Assembly: GCF_002863865.1 (NCBI RefSeq)
Contig: NZ_CP022684.1
Location: forward strand, 682,001 to 746,000
DNA from: Ketobacter alkanivorans
GTDB lineage: Bacteria; Pseudomonadota; Gammaproteobacteria; Pseudomonadales; Ketobacteraceae
Reading direction: 5' to 3'
Length of the DNA: 64,000 bases
Part shown: positions 16,954-26,925 of the stretch, piece by piece
Numbering within the stretch: position 1 is the stretch's first letter
Layout of the letters: each line of letters opens with the position of its first letter
Made by a program: the position numbers and the translations under genes
The notes under the pieces: generated by a model
What the model saw: only the letters and a program-made list of their open reading frames with translations
The model's database searches: none
What the model was told of the DNA's origin: nothing

Positions 16954-18420
16954 ATGAAACAGAACCGCAATACCCCCAAAAGCGCCTTATCCATCGCCAT
17001 TTCGATCAGTTTGGCTGTCGGATTATTCAGCGTTGGTATCCGTACCGCTGTCTCCGCGCCCTCCCTTACCATTTACAACGGCAATTTCGCAGTTGTAAGA
17101 GACACCATTAAACTTAACCTCTCCAAAGGCGACAACGATGTTAAGTATCAGGACATAACCAAGCAACTGGAGCCCGATTCTGTGGTGTTTCGGCCAACTG
17201 ATACTAAATGGCCATTATCGATTCTTGAACAAAACTACCTGTCGTTGCCGGTAAATGAGGCCCTGCTACTGAACTATTTTGAAGGCCAGACCATCGACTT
17301 CGAAGTTATCCGCAATAAACAAACCTCGAACCTGCCGGGCAAAATCATACGCAGTGGCCTCTCTGGAGGCTCGCCCATTATCGAAATGGAGGGTAAAACC
17401 CGTTTCGGCTTGCCCGGACGCCCTCTGTTTCCTGCCCTGAAGGATGACACGCTGCTTAAACCTACCTTAGCCTGGCAATTGAAATCGGGTAAATCAGGCG
17501 AGGTAAATGCTGAATTGGCGTATCTCACTGGCGGCCTGAACTGGAAGGCCGACTATAACCTGATTGCAAAAGAAAACACCGACAAGGTTAACGTCAATGG
17601 CTGGGTCACTTTTGAAAACCAATCGGGTAAAAGCTTCAACGCTGCCAAAATAAAATTGATGGCTGGGGACATCAACAAACTGAGCCCTCCTTCGGTAAAC
17701 CTATACAAAGCAAGAGCCATGGCGATGGAAATGGCGATGGATGCCCCAAGCGTTACTCAGAAAGATTTTGATGAGTATCACCTTTATGCCATTGGCCGCC
17801 CGATTGACCTTGCCGATGGTGAAAGCAAACAGGTGGCCTTTGTGGATGCCAGCGGGGTTATCTCCAATACGCGTTTCATTTATGACGGCGCTCAGATTGA
17901 TCAGCGCTATCAACCTGGAATGGAGCGGATTCGCAGCGATCCCAACTACGGCACCCAAAGCAACAACAAAGTGTGGATCTATCGGGAATTCAACAACAGC
18001 AAGAAGAACGGACTGGGTATTCCTCTGCCAAAGGGCCGCGTGAGATTCTACCAAGCAGATAACGACGGGCAGCTTGAGTTTCTTGGTGAAAACAATATCG
18101 ACCACACCGCAACCGAGGCAAAGGTATCATTATACACAGGGAACGCATTTGACGTGGTTGGTAGCCGCAAACGTTTGGATTTCCAAATGAATGATCGTCA
18201 GAACTCGGCTCAGGAATCCTTTGCTATAACGCTGAAAAACAGCAAGAAAGTACCTGTAACCGTTTCAATTGTGGAACACCTATATCGTTGGACCACATGG
18301 TCTATTCAAACGCATTCAAGTCCATTCGACAAAACTGACGCTCAAACCATTGAGTTCGAAGTGGAGCTAAAACCAGATCAGGAAAAAACCACCACCTACA
18401 CCGTTCACTATCAGTGGTGA
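16954..18420 (+). CDS. exported DUF4139-domain protein
   Basis: A 488-residue protein with a signal peptide (hydrophobic 13-33, cleavage near AVSA) and a beta-rich body. The start FAVVRDTIKLNLSKGDNDVKYQDI and later DLADGESKQVAFVDASGV fit the DUF4139 family, exported proteins of unknown function. The mature protein has no Cys and no enzymatic motif that I recognise. The ATG has an aagga 7 bases upstream. A probable outer-membrane or periplasmic location is inferred. It stands alone: 451 bases upstream and about 280 downstream are non-coding, so it likely has its own promoter. Alternative: a surface adhesin-like protein. Confidence 0.75.
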   Translation: MKQNRNTPKSALSIAISISLAVGLFSVGIRTAVSAPSLTIYNGNFAVVRDTIKLNLSKGDNDVKYQDITKQLEPDSVVFRPTDTKWPLSILEQNYLSLPVNEALLLNYFEGQTIDFEVIRNKQTSNLPGKIIRSGLSGGSPIIEMEGKTRFGLPGRPLFPALKDDTLLKPTLAWQLKSGKSGEVNAELAYLTGGLNWKADYNLIAKENTDKVNVNGWVTFENQSGKSFNAAKIKLMAGDINKLSPPSVNLYKARAMAMEMAMDAPSVTQKDFDEYHLYAIGRPIDLADGESKQVAFVDASGVISNTRFIYDGAQIDQRYQPGMERIRSDPNYGTQSNNKVWIYREFNNSKKNGLGIPLPKGRVRFYQADNDGQLEFLGENNIDHTATEAKVSLYTGNAFDVVGSRKRLDFQMNDRQNSAQESFAITLKNSKKVPVTVSIVEHLYRWTTWSIQTHSSPFDKTDAQTIEFEVELKPDQEKTTTYTVHYQW

Positions 18421-18472
18421 TAGCACCAACATTGTGTTCGCGTGTGGATCTCTTGAATCAAAATAAAATAGT

Positions 18473-18499
18473 GACGGCTTCTAGGCAGCGACGGCTTCT
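18473..18499 (+). repeat. short direct repeat, 10 bp, in the gap before the sulfatase gene
   Basis: The word gacggcttct occurs at 18473-18482 and again at 18490-18499, a 17-base period. It lies in the 281-base gap between the DUF4139-like gene and the sulfatase gene. It could be a regulator site because the two copies lie about one and a half helical turns apart, or simply chance. The rest of the gap is AT-rich, with aaggag as the sulfatase ribosome site near 18689. Confidence 0.35.
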
Positions 18500-18701
18500 G
18501 AATTAGAGGTTAAACATTAATCAAGAGCGTGAATTTTTGCCAAATAATATTCGGAAAATACTACTCGGTTGGGTAACATGAAAAAGGGAGTGGGCTTGGT
18601 TTGCTTAACTTGGGAGGTGAGCGAATACACATTAAATTTTGCCTTAACAAATCTTACAGAATCTACTTTTACTTAATTAATGTTAGCAAGGAGCTGAGTT
18701 T

Positions 18702-20330
18702 ATGAAATCCACAAAACTGTTACTGGCCGCAGTACTGCTATGTTTGGGAGCGCTGCCTGGCTTGGCAATGGCGAAACCCAATATACTGCTGATCGTCTCC
18801 GACGATACAGGCTATGGTGATTTGGGCCCCTATGGCGGCGGTGAAGGCCGCGGCATGCCAACACCGAACATTGATCGCATAGCCAACGAAGGCATGACCT
18901 TGTTCTCGTTCTACGCCCAACCCAGCTGTACTCCGGGCCGTGCTGCGATGCAAACAGGGCGTATTCCGAACCGCAGTGGTATGACCACAGTGGCATTCCA
19001 AGGGCAAGGCGGTGGCCTGCCTAAGGCAGAGTGGACGCTGGCTTCCGTATTGAAAACCGCCGGTTATAACACTTATTTCACCGGAAAGTGGCACCTTGGG
19101 GAAGCTGATTACGCTCTGCCCATTGCACAGGGTTATGACGAAATGAAGTACGCCGGTTTGTACCATCTCAATGCCTACACTTACGCCGATCCTACCTGGT
19201 TCCCTGATATGGACCCAGAACTGCGCAAGATGTTTGCCAAGGTAACCAAAGGAGCGTTGTCCGGTAAGGCCGGCGGCAAGGTGACTGAGGAATTTAAAAT
19301 CAATGGCCAGTATGTAGACACCCCAGATAAAGGTGTTGTGGGTATCCCTTATTTCGACGGTTACGTTGAGAAAGCCACCATCGAGTTCTTGGAGCAAGCC
19401 GCCAAGTCCGATAAGCCTTTCTTCATCAACACCAACTTCATGAAAGTGCATCAGCCCAACATGCCACATCCCGACTACGAACATAAATCCCTGTCTAAGA
19501 GCAAATACGCAGACTCGGTAGTAGAGATGGATGCCCGCATCGGACGCATCATGGACAAACTGCGTGCGTTGGGCCTGGATAAGAACACCCTGGTCTTCTA
19601 TACCACAGATAACGGTGCCTGGCAGGACGTATACCCTGATGCAGGCTACACTCCTCTGCGCGGTACCAAAGGTACAGTGCGTGAAGGCGGAAACCGTGTT
19701 CCTGCTATTGCCTGGATGCCAGGAAAAATCAAGGCTAACACCAAGAATCACGACATCCTGGGTGGACTGGATCTAATGTCAACCTTCGCCAATATGGCAG
19801 GCATCAGCTTGCCGAAGAAAGATAGAGAAGGTAAGCCTATTATTTTCGATAGCTATGACATGTCGCCAGTGCTGTTCGGCAAAGGAAAATCTGAGCGTAA
19901 ATCCTGGTTCTACTTCACCGAGAATGAGTTAACCCCTGGTGCCGCTCGAGTAGGCAACTACAAAGCAGTATTCAATCTACGAGGTGACAATGGTCAATCC
20001 ACTGGAGGATTGGCGGTAGATTCGAACCTGGGATGGAAAGGCCCAGACAAATATGTTGCCACGGTACCTCAGATATTCGATCTGTGGCAGGATCCACAGG
20101 AACGCTATGATATTTTCATGAACAACTACACTGAGCGCACCTGGACACTGGTCACCATCAACGAAGAAGTCAAAAATTTGATGAAGACCTATGTCAAGTA
20201 TCCACCACGCAAACTGCAGAGTGAGGTGTATACCGGCCCGATCACCATCACCCAGTACCAGCGTCTGAAACATGTTCGAGAGACACTGGAGAAAGAAGGA
20301 TTCAAACTGGGCATCCCTACCGGTAACTAA
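18702..20330 (+). CDS. exported arylsulfatase (type I, formylglycine)
   Basis: A 542-residue sulfatase that hydrolyses sulfate esters, exported by a signal peptide (cleavage near LAMA at residue 24). The catalytic signature CTPGR places the Cys to be converted to formylglycine at residue 76. Metal-binding Asp34-Asp35 (SDDTGYGD), Lys129 and His131 (TGKWHLG) and the TTDNGAW Asp-Asn pair complete the active site. A long C-terminal subdomain ends in a helix. No formylglycine-generating enzyme gene lies in this window, so maturation must come from elsewhere or from an anaerobic enzyme. Neighbours: an exported HAD phosphatase gene follows after a terminator. Substrate (algal or host sulfated compound) cannot be told. 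Confidence 0.9.
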   Translation: MKSTKLLLAAVLLCLGALPGLAMAKPNILLIVSDDTGYGDLGPYGGGEGRGMPTPNIDRIANEGMTLFSFYAQPSCTPGRAAMQTGRIPNRSGMTTVAFQGQGGGLPKAEWTLASVLKTAGYNTYFTGKWHLGEADYALPIAQGYDEMKYAGLYHLNAYTYADPTWFPDMDPELRKMFAKVTKGALSGKAGGKVTEEFKINGQYVDTPDKGVVGIPYFDGYVEKATIEFLEQAAKSDKPFFINTNFMKVHQPNMPHPDYEHKSLSKSKYADSVVEMDARIGRIMDKLRALGLDKNTLVFYTTDNGAWQDVYPDAGYTPLRGTKGTVREGGNRVPAIAWMPGKIKANTKNHDILGGLDLMSTFANMAGISLPKKDREGKPIIFDSYDMSPVLFGKGKSERKSWFYFTENELTPGAARVGNYKAVFNLRGDNGQSTGGLAVDSNLGWKGPDKYVATVPQIFDLWQDPQERYDIFMNNYTERTWTLVTINEEVKNLMKTYVKYPPRKLQSEVYTGPITITQYQRLKHVRETLEKEGFKLGIPTGN

Positions 20331-20333
20331 AAT

Positions 20334-20366
20334 AAAGGCCCCGGATTTTGACAGTCTGGGGCCTTT
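20334..20366 (+). terminator. rho-independent terminator after the sulfatase gene
   Basis: A 9-base-pair stem (aaaggcccc / ggggccttt) with a loop of about 15 bases starts four bases after the sulfatase stop. It is followed by a weak T-containing tail (atcgtttcc). Its closeness to the stop supports termination, perhaps incomplete, before the HAD gene. Confidence 0.75.
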
Positions 20367-20396
20367 ATCGTTTCCTCACAAAATTGAGATCACGAC

Positions 20397-21413
20397 ATGA
20401 TGAGAAATCTACTCAAGCTACCCTTGATGTATTTAATAGCCATTACTGTGCTATTTACGACCCCCACTCAAGCTGCTGATCCTCTACCCTCGTGGAAGGA
20501 CGGCAAAACAAAGGCATCGATCATCACCTTTGTCAAAGCAGTTACCGATAAACAGTCTGCAGATTTCGTGGCACCCGCAGAACGTATCGCCACGTTCGAC
20601 AACGACGGCACGCTCTGGACAGAGCAGCCCATGTATACGCAACTGAGCTTCGCGCTGGATCGTATTACTCAAATGGCACCTCAACATCCTGATTGGGCAT
20701 CCAAGCAACCGTTCAAAGCGGTGCTCGACAAGGACATGAAAACCCTGGCAGCCAGCGGCGAAAAGGGGCTGTTGGAACTGGTGGTTGCCTCCCACTCCGG
20801 CATGAGCACTGAATCCTTCGAGGCTATTGTTCTGGACTGGTTTTCACAGGCCCGGCACCCGCGTTTCAAGCGCCCTTATACTGAGATGGCGTATCAACCC
20901 ATGCTGGAGCTGTTGGCGTTTTTACGGGCAAACGAATTTAAAACCTACATTGTCTCAGGTGGCGGTGTTGAATTTATGCGCCCCATAACAGAATCCGTCT
21001 ACGGTGTTCCACCCGAACAGGTGGTAGGCTCGTCTATAAAAACCCAATACGAAGTTCAAGACGGAAAGCCCACACTGGTTCGGCTTGGTGAGATCGGGTT
21101 TATTAATGATAAAACGGGTAAACCTGTTGCCATAAACGATCATATAGGGCGTCGCCCCATTGCCGCATTCGGTAATTCCGACGGGGATCAGCAGATGCTT
21201 GAATGGACTGCAGCAGGTGATGGCGCGCGACTGATGATGCTGGTATTCCATGACGATAAAGATCGGGAATACGCCTATGGCCCCGCCGGAGGTCAGCCGG
21301 AAAGCAGCTCTGGGCATTTCTCGCAAGAGCTGATGGATAAAGCCAAGAAAAACAACTGGAATGTTATCAGCATGAAAAACGACTGGAAGAAGGTTTTTCC
21401 AGACAAGAAATAA
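20397..21413 (+). CDS. exported HAD-family phosphatase (phosphoserine-phosphatase-like)
   Basis: A 338-residue protein with a signal peptide (hydrophobic residues 9-26, cleavage near TQAA) and the HAD phosphatase motifs. Motif I is FDNDGTLW (nucleophile Asp in DxDGT), motif II IVSGGG, a Lys-containing strand lies before motif IV, and motif IV is AFGNSDGDQQML. An inserted cap of about 110 residues follows motif I, as in the phosphoserine-phosphatase-like group. Location is periplasmic by the signal, which suggests scavenging of an external phosphate ester. It lies 66 bases after the sulfatase, beyond a terminator. Sulfatase and phosphatase together would strip ester groups from external organic matter; this link is inference. 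Confidence 0.82.
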   Translation: MMRNLLKLPLMYLIAITVLFTTPTQAADPLPSWKDGKTKASIITFVKAVTDKQSADFVAPAERIATFDNDGTLWTEQPMYTQLSFALDRITQMAPQHPDWASKQPFKAVLDKDMKTLAASGEKGLLELVVASHSGMSTESFEAIVLDWFSQARHPRFKRPYTEMAYQPMLELLAFLRANEFKTYIVSGGGVEFMRPITESVYGVPPEQVVGSSIKTQYEVQDGKPTLVRLGEIGFINDKTGKPVAINDHIGRRPIAAFGNSDGDQQMLEWTAAGDGARLMMLVFHDDKDREYAYGPAGGQPESSSGHFSQELMDKAKKNNWNVISMKNDWKKVFPDKK

Positions 21414-21464
21414 TCTGCATCACCTGCTGCGGGCCTGCGATTCAGCAATACCGGCGGTACTGGA

Positions 21465-23324
21465 TCATTGCTGCAACAGCGCCTGAATTTCATCAGCACC
21501 CAAGGTTTCATGTGCAATTAAAGCCTCCGCCAACATATCCAGTTGGCGGCGCTTTTCTTTCAGAAGCTGCTCGGTGCGCTGTTCACTTTTCTTTACCAAT
21601 GCTTCAACCTCAAGATCAATTGTGTGGGCCGTGGTGTCACTAAAATCGTGGGAAGTAGCTATTTCCATACCCAAAAAGGGATGCTCTTCATTCTGCGGAA
21701 AATAAATCGGGCCCAACTTTTCACTCATGCCCCACTGGGTGACCATTCGCCGGGCCAGCCTTGTGCATTGCTTCAAATCATCTGCAGCACCGGAACTGAT
21801 ATTACCGAACACCACCCGCTCTGAGCAGCGCCCTGCCAATAAAACACAAAGGCGATCTTCCAGTACATCCTGGGTATAATTAACGCGATCTTCTACCGGC
21901 ATGGTTTCAGTGACACCCAGCGCCCGCCCACGAGGGATGATAGTAACTTTGCTGACCGGATCTGCGTTGGGCAGGCTGATCGATAACAGAGCGTGTCCTG
22001 ATTCGTGGTAGGCAATGCGCTTTTTATCTTCTTCGTTAAGAATTTCCTGCCGTGCCGATCCCAGTAGAATCTTATCGTGGGCGTACTCGAAGTCACTTTG
22101 CTCTATTTCAGATTTATTGTCATGGGCCGCGTGCAGCGCAGCCTCGTTTACCAGGTTCTCGAGGTCAGCCCCCGAGAAACCAATGGTTCGAGCCGACAAT
22201 TGTGGCAGATCAACGTCATTGCCAATGGGCTTTTTACGGGTGTGCACCTGTAAAATCTGCAGACGGGCCATCTTTTGAGGCAGCTCCATGGTAATTTTGC
22301 GATCAAAACGCCCCGGCCGCATAAGCGCAGGATCAAGCACATCCGGCCGGTTTGTGGCTGCCAGCACAACCACCGGCTCATCATCGGCAAACCCATCCAT
22401 CTCGGCCAATATTTGATTCAGGGTTTGTTCCCGTTCGTCATTGCCGCCCCCCACACCAGAACCCCGCACTCGCCCAACTGAATCAATTTCATCGACAAAA
22501 ATCAATGCAGGTGCCTTTTCGCGGGCCTGCTGGAACATGCTTCGCACACGCCCTGCCCCTACCCCCACAAACATTTCGACAAACTCGGAACCGCTGATGC
22601 TAAAGAAAGGCACACCGGCTTCAGCGGCGGTGGCTTTGGCAAGTAAGGTTTTACCTGTACCCGGCGGCCCCATCATCAATATTCCCTTGGGTAATTTAGC
22701 CCCGAGCTTGCGGAATTTCTCCGGGTTAGACAGAAACTCGATGATTTCCCTTAGATCCTGCTTGGCATCATCCAGCCCGGCCACTTCATCAAAGCTGATC
22801 TCGTTAGTGGCCACGTGCTCATACAGGCGGGCACGGGAGCGTGCAAAGCCAAACAGCCCTGAACCACCCCCCATTCGCCCCTGCAAAGCATGATTGCTAT
22901 AGGCAAAAAAGCCGAAAATCAAAATCCAGGGCAAAATACTGATCAGAACGGTAGCCCAGGTTGGCAATTGTTCGCTTTTTGCAATCAGCTCTACGTTTCG
23001 GGTCTCGATCTCGGTCAGCAGGTTATCGTCCTGCAGTGCGGGCATATACGTTTTAAAATCGTACCCTTTTGCTTTATCCGTTCCGCTATAACGACCAAAC
23101 ACCTGCTGCCCGCGCAACTGCACCGATTCAATTTGATTATTGTAGAGTTGCTGCTTGAACTGGGTATAGGGGATTTCAGCTGGCCCAGTTTCTGATTGAG
23201 TGGAAAAGCTGTAATAGAGAGCGAACAAAAAAAGCGTGAAGAATAAGGGCCGCCAGTCAAAAAGGGGATGGGGTGGCGGCACGTTACCTTTGGTTTGGTC
23301 TGGTTTCTGTTTGGGTTCGTTCAT
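21465..23324 (-). CDS. FtsH-family AAA zinc metalloprotease (second-type paralogue)
   Basis: A 619-residue membrane-anchored protease. A short polar Pro-rich N-terminus leads to membrane helix 1 (about residues 27-43), a periplasmic domain, and helix 2 (about 122-142). The AAA module has Walker A GPPGTGKT (219-226), pore motif FVGVGA, Walker B FVDEID and the arginine-finger region [18 protein letters not shown]. The zinc site is HESGH (440-444). E. coli FtsH has HEAGH and a C-terminal tail beyond 600; this protein stops soon after the protease helices. Canonical ftsH usually sits beside rlmE and folP, absent here, so this is probably an additional FtsH. It degrades misfolded membrane or regulatory proteins; its targets are unknown. 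Confidence 0.92.
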   Translation of the reverse strand: MNEPKQKPDQTKGNVPPPHPLFDWRPLFFTLFLFALYYSFSTQSETGPAEIPYTQFKQQLYNNQIESVQLRGQQVFGRYSGTDKAKGYDFKTYMPALQDDNLLTEIETRNVELIAKSEQLPTWATVLISILPWILIFGFFAYSNHALQGRMGGGSGLFGFARSRARLYEHVATNEISFDEVAGLDDAKQDLREIIEFLSNPEKFRKLGAKLPKGILMMGPPGTGKTLLAKATAAEAGVPFFSISGSEFVEMFVGVGAGRVRSMFQQAREKAPALIFVDEIDSVGRVRGSGVGGGNDEREQTLNQILAEMDGFADDEPVVVLAATNRPDVLDPALMRPGRFDRKITMELPQKMARLQILQVHTRKKPIGNDVDLPQLSARTIGFSGADLENLVNEAALHAAHDNKSEIEQSDFEYAHDKILLGSARQEILNEEDKKRIAYHESGHALLSISLPNADPVSKVTIIPRGRALGVTETMPVEDRVNYTQDVLEDRLCVLLAGRCSERVVFGNISSGAADDLKQCTRLARRMVTQWGMSEKLGPIYFPQNEEHPFLGMEIATSHDFSDTTAHTIDLEVEALVKKSEQRTEQLLKEKRRQLDMLAEALIAHETLGADEIQALLQQ

Positions 23325-23406
23325 TACTTAGTGCCTGAATGCGCATGCTGTAAGGGTCGATGCCCCATACTAACACATCGAATAAAAGCGCATTAGCAAG
23401 GGTGTT

Positions 23407-25839
23407 CTATTCGAGTACGCAGGCCACCAGATCCAGCAAGGCTGTTTCAGACAGGGCACGGCTCATGTAGTAGCCTTGCACTTCATCACAGCCGTGCTCG
23501 CTCAGCAACTGATACTGCTCCCAGGTTTCCACCCCTTCGGCAATGACACTGAGGTTAAGGCTCTTGGCGATGGCTATTACCGTTTGTGCAAGCTGCAGTG
23601 TATCGGCGTTCTCGACAATATCTTCAATGAAGACTTTGTCGATCTTCAAGGTGCTTATGGGAAACTTGCGCAGGTAGTTTAATGAGGAATAACCTGTCCC
23701 GAAGTCATCCACGGCTATGCGAATCTGAGCCTGTTGCAACTTTTTCAGCATTTGCAGGCTGTGTTCCACATCATCCATGATAGCGCTTTCGGTAATCTCC
23801 AGCTCAAGATGGGCCGGGTTAACATGATAGCGCTGTACCTGGAACAATACCCATTCAGCAAAATCATCCCGCTTGAACTGATTGGCAGAAACATTAACAC
23901 CCACCCTGCCAAACGAGACCCCCTGTTGCTGCCACTGGGAAATCTTCTCGCAAGTCTGCTGGAACACCCATTCCCCTAGCGGAATAATCAGATCGGTCTG
24001 CTCGGCCAGATCGATAAACTCAAGAGGGCGCACAGTACCAAACACCGGGTGATCCCAACGCAACAGCACTTCAATACCGGTCATCACGCCATTGCGCACG
24101 GAATATTGTGGCTGAAAGAACAGGTCAAACTCTTCCCGTACCAACGCTTTGCGCATGGCGTTTTCCATGATCAAACGATCCATGGCGCGCTTGTTCATCT
24201 GTTCATCATAGAACTGGTAGTTGTTTTTGCCTGACCGCTTGGCGGCATACATGGCAGTGTCGGCGCTGCGCAACAGCACTTCTGCGGTCTGCCCGTGATA
24301 TGGGTAAATGCTGATACCGATACTGCAGGAGGAGTACACCTCTCTGCCATCGATTAGAAACGGGGCAAAGAACTGGGCCAGCACTCGGGAGGCCATTTTA
24401 ATGGCGGTCTGCTCGGCGACTTCCCGATCCAGGTTACGCAGTACCAGGGCGAATTCATCGCCACCCATGCGGGCAACGGTGTCCCCTTCGCCCAGGCAGT
24501 ACATCAAACGCCGGGCAACTGATTTAAGCAGTTGATCACCCGCGCTGTGCCCAAGGGAGTCATTAACCGGTTTAAAGCGATCCATATCCAGGAACAAAAC
24601 GGCTAGCGCCGTGCTGTTTTCTTCCGACTCAACCACTGCATCCTGCAGGCGTTCATTAAACAGCAAACGATTGGCCACCCCGGTAAGGGAATCGTAATGG
24701 GCCAGCCGATAGATTCGCATTTCGTTGCGCTTCTTATCGGCAATATCCATTAGCATCCCCACATAGTTCTGCACCTCATTTTTGAGGTTGTGGGTCTGAC
24801 TGAAACTGAGTATGGCCGGTCGGTGTTCACCGCTGCGCCGCACAAAGTCGCATTCGCCCCGCCATTTTCGATCACGCTGCAGACAATGACGTATTTTACG
24901 GAAAAACTCCGGCCCGTAACGGCCACGCCAGATGTGGCTGCAGTGAAGGCCCAGCATCTCTTTGGGGGAATAGCCGGTTAACTCGTAGAACGCAGGATTG
25001 GCGCGCAAAATAAAGCCGCTACGATCGGTAATGAAGAACCCTTCTGACACGGCATCGAAAGTGGCAGCGAATAACTGGCGTTCGCTTTCCAACAATTCAC
25101 GGCTGGGGAAATATTCTGCAATACCCAGGGTTCCGATGATGTCTCCAAACTCATTAAACAACAGGGAAAACTGGATAGTGGCTGATATCGCATTGCCATC
25201 CAGGCTGCGCAGGGTCTGGCGAACCACTCGGGTTTCAGGCTTTCCGTTTACAAACAAATCCTGGCAAACGGATTCCAGAAACTCTCCGGTTTCCTGGGTA
25301 AGAAATGTCATCTGGCCTGACGTCAGCAGCGTATTGATATCAAAGCCCAGGGTTCGACATTCACCACTTACCTTTATCAGGCGCATGTTCTGGTCGGAGA
25401 CCCAAACCAAACGGGACAAAGCCGATTGCTCCCCCGCATTATAGACGGCAGGGTTTTGCACCATGGAAATCACACCGCACAGGTATTCCTTGTTACCGGC
25501 TTCTCCACCAAAGAGCAGGGTGTTATCCAAGTGCCCAAAGCGCCAGTAGCCGCACTCATCCCGAAATCGAAATAAGTGTCCTGCATTCGACTCGTTGGCT
25601 TTTACCATGGCGTCGATCAAATCTTCGCGAATATTGCGTAGCTGCAGCACCGGTGACGACGGACTGTGAAGATGAGCCTGATACAGATCGGTATCGTGGG
25701 ACGTTTGGGTTAGCAGGGATTGCGGGGATGCCATATTGGAACAAACAATTCGCTGCTGATGCTGATCGGCAACAAAAACGTAATTTGGGCAATGTAGCCC
25801 TGCTTCGGCAGGGTCGTGCAGCATCAGTGACGAATTCAT
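23407..25839 (-). CDS. PAS-PAS-GGDEF-EAL cyclic-di-GMP protein
   Basis: An 810-residue cytosolic signalling protein with no membrane segment. Two or three PAS-like sensor regions (about residues 60-250, and a clear PAS at 265-385 with RSGFILRANPAFYELTGYSPKEMLG) precede a GGDEF domain. The intact GGDEF is at 459-463. An EAL domain (about 555-805) carries the signature as EVL at 590-592 in a typical LLRWDHP context. The diguanylate cyclase site is intact, and the EAL metal residues look largely kept (ELEITES, DDFGTGYSSL). It may therefore make and break c-di-GMP, with direction set by the PAS signal. It lies 82 bases upstream of the ftsH-like gene on the same strand; linkage is possible but unproven. 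Confidence 0.92.
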   Translation of the reverse strand: MNSSLMLHDPAEAGLHCPNYVFVADQHQQRIVCSNMASPQSLLTQTSHDTDLYQAHLHSPSSPVLQLRNIREDLIDAMVKANESNAGHLFRFRDECGYWRFGHLDNTLLFGGEAGNKEYLCGVISMVQNPAVYNAGEQSALSRLVWVSDQNMRLIKVSGECRTLGFDINTLLTSGQMTFLTQETGEFLESVCQDLFVNGKPETRVVRQTLRSLDGNAISATIQFSLLFNEFGDIIGTLGIAEYFPSRELLESERQLFAATFDAVSEGFFITDRSGFILRANPAFYELTGYSPKEMLGLHCSHIWRGRYGPEFFRKIRHCLQRDRKWRGECDFVRRSGEHRPAILSFSQTHNLKNEVQNYVGMLMDIADKKRNEMRIYRLAHYDSLTGVANRLLFNERLQDAVVESEENSTALAVLFLDMDRFKPVNDSLGHSAGDQLLKSVARRLMYCLGEGDTVARMGGDEFALVLRNLDREVAEQTAIKMASRVLAQFFAPFLIDGREVYSSCSIGISIYPYHGQTAEVLLRSADTAMYAAKRSGKNNYQFYDEQMNKRAMDRLIMENAMRKALVREEFDLFFQPQYSVRNGVMTGIEVLLRWDHPVFGTVRPLEFIDLAEQTDLIIPLGEWVFQQTCEKISQWQQQGVSFGRVGVNVSANQFKRDDFAEWVLFQVQRYHVNPAHLELEITESAIMDDVEHSLQMLKKLQQAQIRIAVDDFGTGYSSLNYLRKFPISTLKIDKVFIEDIVENADTLQLAQTVIAIAKSLNLSVIAEGVETWEQYQLLSEHGCDEVQGYYMSRALSETALLDLVACVLE

Positions 25840-25914
25840 AAGGAAGCCACGGGGTCCGCTTGTTATTGTTCTTATTTATTAGGCTGTAGTAACGGTTATA
25901 CCATGGCCAAATGA

Positions 25915-26919
25915 TTAATGCATGGTCGGATCTATTAAATCATTTGAATAGGATACCTTTCCTGTCCTATCTATCAGTATTGCAGAGATACCTGCCAAAG
26001 AATTGACTAGTTTCATGCCTTTTTCAGGCCCAAGCACGAATACGGTGGTAGACAGCGCGTCTGCATCAATGGACTGATTCGCCAGAATGCTCACGCTTAA
26101 CAGCTCACGGGCTGAGTCCCCCTGAGCGGGGTCGATAATATGGTGAAAGCGCACACCGTCCGCATCAAAGTAGCGCTCGTAATCACCGGAGGTGGATATG
26201 GCTGCGTTGGATAGTGGCACGGTGATCACATGCTCCTCCCCTCTGGGATGCTTGATGCCCAGCATCCAGGGCCGACCTCGATGATCGCCGATCAGACGAC
26301 TATCGCCGCCTGCAGTCACCACCGCATTGTTAACACCTGCCTGCTGCAATATGGCAACCGCGTTGTCTACCGCATACCCTTTGGCAATGCCGCCCAGATC
26401 GATTCTCATGCCTGGTTTAGCGAATGCAATGGTCTGCTCAGCAGCATTCAGTTTGAGCTGGCGATAGTCAATAAGTGCGGCGGCGGCTTTCTGCTGCGCC
26501 TCATCAGGACGAACACGATTACGATAGTCAAACCGGTGTCCAAGGGATGCAAAGGTGATGTCAAAGGCTCCGCCGCTTACTTGACTGTAATAATTGGATT
26601 TCTGAATAAGCTTGAACAGTTCTGTACTGACGGATACCGGATGATCGGCTGCCTCGCGGTTGATCCTGGCCAGTTCAGCCGTGTCGATGTAGGGGCTCAT
26701 CAGTTGATTAATGCGCTCCATTTCATCCATGACCCGCTGCATTAACACTTGGGCTTGCTGTGGGTCGTCCTGCCACAGCTCGACGAACACTCGGGTGCCC
26801 ATTATGGGCTCTTCCCGACTGAACCAATCGGCTCGGGCAAGATCCGCGAATGACGCGACAACCGCAATGGCTGCCCAAATCAGGTAGCCATAACGATTGG
26901 TGGGCTTATGGGTGATCAC
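25915..26919 (-). CDS. apbE: FAD:protein FMN transferase
   Basis: A 334-residue ApbE-family flavinyl transferase. It attaches FMN to Thr residues of exported redox proteins (for example Nqr or Rnf subunits) using FAD and Mg. A signal or anchor segment (about residues 11-30) leads to the domain start EEPIMGTRVFVELW. Conserved stretches RIDLGGIAKGYAVDNA, VVTAGGDSRLIGDHRG and the late DADALSTTVFVLG (Mg-binding region) are present. The start is GTG at 26919, supported by a taagg 4 bases upstream. It follows the SDR gene by only 6 bases, so the two are co-transcribed. No flavinylated target is encoded in this window. Confidence 0.92.
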   Translation of the reverse strand: MITHKPTNRYGYLIWAAIAVVASFADLARADWFSREEPIMGTRVFVELWQDDPQQAQVLMQRVMDEMERINQLMSPYIDTAELARINREAADHPVSVSTELFKLIQKSNYYSQVSGGAFDITFASLGHRFDYRNRVRPDEAQQKAAAALIDYRQLKLNAAEQTIAFAKPGMRIDLGGIAKGYAVDNAVAILQQAGVNNAVVTAGGDSRLIGDHRGRPWMLGIKHPRGEEHVITVPLSNAAISTSGDYERYFDADGVRFHHIIDPAQGDSARELLSVSILANQSIDADALSTTVFVLGPEKGMKLVNSLAGISAILIDRTGKVSYSNDLIDPTMH

Positions 26920-26925
26920 AACGCC

